Origin: Leptospira kemamanensis
Lineage (GTDB): Bacteria > Spirochaetota > Leptospiria > Leptospirales > Leptospiraceae
DNA length: 64,000 nucleotides
Assembly: GCF_004769665.1 (NCBI RefSeq)
Contig: NZ_RQGG01000007.1
Location: 124,001 to 188,000 of the forward strand
Direction of reading: 5' to 3'
In this document: positions 62,149 to 64,000 of the stretch, one piece after another
Position numbering within the stretch: the stretch's first letter is position 1
Layout of the letters: each line of letters opens with the position of its first letter
The notes under the pieces: model-generated
The model's input: the letters and a program-made list of their open reading frames with translations, nothing else
What the model was told of the DNA's origin: nothing
Database searches by the model: none
Made by a program: the position numbers and the translations under genes

Positions 62149-63753
62149 TTACAAGTGAAATTCTTCGGAAAGGTAACGAGAACTCTTGGTCTTCAGTACT
62201 TCCCCCAGAAGATTACGTCCCTTTTCTGTGTCTTTTAAGCTGACTACGGTGCGTAGGGAAAACACACGAAGTGCATCGGAAACAGATAGTGTCCCATCCG
62301 CCGAGTCCTTTCTTCCCGAAAAAGGAAACACATCGGGTCCCCGTTGGCACTGCGCATTCCAATTCACACGAGCCACTTGGTTCACAAGGGTATCGATCAG
62401 TTTTCCAACAGTCTTTGGGTCTTCTCCAAACACACTGGCCTGTTGGCCCATATTGGAATTGATGATGTATTCCATTGGTTCTTCGATTGATGTATAAGGA
62501 ACGATGGGAACAAGAGGTCCAAATTGTTCTTCGTGATACAGACGTGCGTTAGGTGAGACGGGGGAAAGGATGGCAGGTGTCATAAAGGATTCTAAAATTT
62601 CCCCACCACCTTGGTTTAAAATCTTTGCCCCATGTTTTAATGCATCATCCAAAAGTTCTTTGAGCCATTTGGTTTTTCCTTCTTCAGGGAGTGGAGTGAA
62701 GTTCACATCTTTTTCCCAAGGCATTCCCGCTTTCCATTTGGAAAATTCTTCCAAATACAATTTCGTAAACTCATCTAAGATATCTTTGTGTACAAAAAGG
62801 ATTTTGAGTGCCGTACACCTTTGTCCATTGTATGATAAAGATCCTGATAAAATTTCAGGAACCAAGGTTTTTAAGTCTGTATCAGGGAGGACAATGGCTG
62901 GGTTTTTGGCATTCAGTCCCAAAACAGATCTTAGGCGGTTGAGCTTTGGGTGTTTTTTTGTGATGAGATTTGCGGTTTGGCTCGAACCAATAAACGCAAA
63001 CACATCAATTTTACCTGATTCCATAATGGGTGAAATGACTTTGGCCCCATCACCGTACACAGTATTGATCACGCCAGGTGGGAATGCTTTTTGAAAAGAT
63101 TCAAGAAGAGGTTCTAAGAGCAAAACGCCATATTTGGCTGGTTTGAAAACAACTGTATTTCCCATAAGGATCGCTGGGATTAAGGTACAAAAAGTTTCGT
63201 TTAACGGATAGTTAAATGGCCCCATACACAAAACCACACCATAAGGGGAACGTTTGATTTGGGCAATCAGTCCACTTTCTTGTATGTATTTGGAAGAATT
63301 GGATTCCAGTTCTCTGAGTGCCTCTACTGTATCCTCTAAGTATTCGATCGTGCGATCAAATTCTTTTGTGGCATCTTTTTCTGTTTTTCCAATTTCCCAC
63401 ATCAGAAGTAAAATGATTTGGTTTCGTTTTTCTTTCATGAGAGTTAGGAAATGGTTCACTGCCAAGATCCTTTCCTCTGGTGTGGAAGTGGGCCAAACAC
63501 CTGTTCCATGGTTGTAGGCTTTGACTGCGGCATCGAGTGCCTTAAGGCTTTGCGATGTATCAAAACTAGGGTAGGATCCAAGGACTACTTGTTCCAATTT
63601 GCCATTTCGTTCGAGAAAGATCGGGGACTTTACGGTTTGTGTTTCTCCCTTCCATTCCAGAATTTCGCCACCGAGAAGGTATTTGGTTTGGTGGATGGGT
63701 GAGATGCGGTAAGCAGGGGGAATGGAATCTTCAGTCGGAAAAACAAAGCTCAT
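62149..63753 (-). CDS. gapN: NADP-dependent non-phosphorylating glyceraldehyde-3-phosphate dehydrogenase-like (GapN) aldehyde dehydrogenase
   Basis: 534 residues, slightly longer than GapN. Motifs are MGPFNYPLNETF, FKPAKYGVLLLEPL, the catalytic Cys313 in SYNGQRCTALK, EEQFGPLVPIVPY, and the GapN-type C-terminus AQCQRGPDVFPFSGRKDS. The usual catalytic glutamate in the ELGGK motif is absent: the aligned segment is LGLNAKNPAIV (Gly279 and Asn281). So the chemistry may differ from standard ALDH. GapN oxidises glyceraldehyde-3-phosphate to 3-phosphoglycerate with NADP, bypassing ATP formation. No clear partner gene. Confidence 0.8.
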   Translation of the reverse strand: MSFVFPTEDSIPPAYRISPIHQTKYLLGGEILEWKGETQTVKSPIFLERNGKLEQVVLGSYPSFDTSQSLKALDAAVKAYNHGTGVWPTSTPEERILAVNHFLTLMKEKRNQIILLLMWEIGKTEKDATKEFDRTIEYLEDTVEALRELESNSSKYIQESGLIAQIKRSPYGVVLCMGPFNYPLNETFCTLIPAILMGNTVVFKPAKYGVLLLEPLLESFQKAFPPGVINTVYGDGAKVISPIMESGKIDVFAFIGSSQTANLITKKHPKLNRLRSVLGLNAKNPAIVLPDTDLKTLVPEILSGSLSYNGQRCTALKILFVHKDILDEFTKLYLEEFSKWKAGMPWEKDVNFTPLPEEGKTKWLKELLDDALKHGAKILNQGGGEILESFMTPAILSPVSPNARLYHEEQFGPLVPIVPYTSIEEPMEYIINSNMGQQASVFGEDPKTVGKLIDTLVNQVARVNWNAQCQRGPDVFPFSGRKDSADGTLSVSDALRVFSLRTVVSLKDTEKGRNLLGEVLKTKSSRYLSEEFHL

Positions 63754-63825
63754 GATCCATGAATCGAATGCGCACAGGACTAAAAAAGCAACATTTTACA
63801 GAAAAGATCCGCCGATAGTTAAATT

Positions 63826-64000
63826 ATGGAACCATGGATGGCAGAGAACCAGGAAGAGTGGGAGGCTTTGACCTTACGCCTCTTTCGCCGAGTGGAAGAA
63901 TTGGAATTACTGATGCAAGAAGTGCGCAGTGATTTGACAAGATACCGCGCGGTTCGGGAAGAATGGTATCTTTGGCACAGCGCTTGGAAGGAGGAATACG
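63826..64000 (+). CDS. Hypothetical coiled-coil protein (3' end outside window)
   Basis: 58 codons from an ATG at 63826 to the right edge. The sequence is helical and rich in Glu, Arg and Leu (RVEELELLMQEVRSDLTRYR, then REEWYLWH), consistent with a coiled coil. No signal peptide. I do not recognise the family. Divergent from the gapN-like gene across 72 bases. Confidence 0.6.
   Translation, partial: MEPWMAENQEEWEALTLRLFRRVEELELLMQEVRSDLTRYRAVREEWYLWHSAWKEEY

Noticed and set aside
62570..63094. A 174-codon plus-strand frame inside the gapN-like gene
   Set aside because: Antisense shadow of the aldehyde dehydrogenase, with low-complexity Ser/Phe content and no family pattern.

Overview
The window looks like chromosomal DNA of a spirochaete of the genus Leptospira, probably a free-living (saprophytic) species. 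The case rests on AT-rich DNA with dense genes on both strands, spirochaetal flagellar genes (flgB-flgC-fliE and fliF), many lipoproteins with loose spirochaetal lipoboxes, a DUF1554 lipoprotein with an Ig-like segment, 7-TM AraC-type regulators and multi-TM class III cyclases. I saw no rRNA, tRNA, CRISPR array, insertion sequence or phage gene. The genus call is inference from gene content. No database was searched.

Layout. 1-5107: the 5' part of a SIRT5-like sirtuin, bioF, and a cytochrome c maturation operon (ccmE-ccmF-ccmH-like) whose CcmE and CcmH cysteine motifs are non-standard. 5210-12684: a YdcF-like protein, an MBL-fold hydrolase, an NhaD-type antiporter, an aromatic amino acid ammonia-lyase, and two adjacent genes that both act on undecaprenyl phosphate (a DUF368 translocase and a MraY/WecA-family transferase). 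12762-16317: a tight dapA-dapB-cdaA-cdaR operon joining lysine/peptidoglycan precursor synthesis to c-di-AMP synthesis. 16407-22510: an alpha/beta hydrolase, a membrane adenylate cyclase, fliF, and a vapBC toxin-antitoxin module with a near-consensus promoter that predicts a leaderless mRNA.

22565-28936: a small TetR-controlled locus. A class III aminotransferase, the TetR regulator, an FLVCR-like MFS transporter, an FGGY kinase and an MBL hydrolase lie together, and two near-identical palindromic operators sit in the two divergent promoter regions. 28947-36722: a DUF4430 lipoprotein, fliE-flgC-flgB, a di-iron sterol-desaturase-type hydroxylase behind an AraC-type regulator with direct repeats between them, and an Mla-type lipid transport operon (STAS-MlaE fusion, MlaF, MlaD, PqiC-like lipoprotein). 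36895-51719: a second hydroxylase, a collapsed glyoxalase remnant, a BaiN-like flavoprotein, pyruvate kinase, a histone-deacetylase-fold enzyme, a response-regulator phosphatase, envelope proteins, alpha-galactosidase, RNase D and RadA.

51720-64000: a decayed LamG-like fragment, then two consecutive secreted lipase + membrane foldase pairs, a putative GH13-like lipoprotein, a second HDAC-fold enzyme, a PGAP1-like hydrolase, a DUF1554 lipoprotein, a GapN-like aldehyde dehydrogenase lacking the usual catalytic glutamate, and the start of a coiled-coil protein at the right edge. The most rewarding points for follow-up are the TetR/FLVCR-like locus, the variant Ccm proteins, the duplicated lipase-foldase cassettes, the tyrosine-type selectivity dyad in the ammonia-lyase, and the leaderless vapBC promoter.
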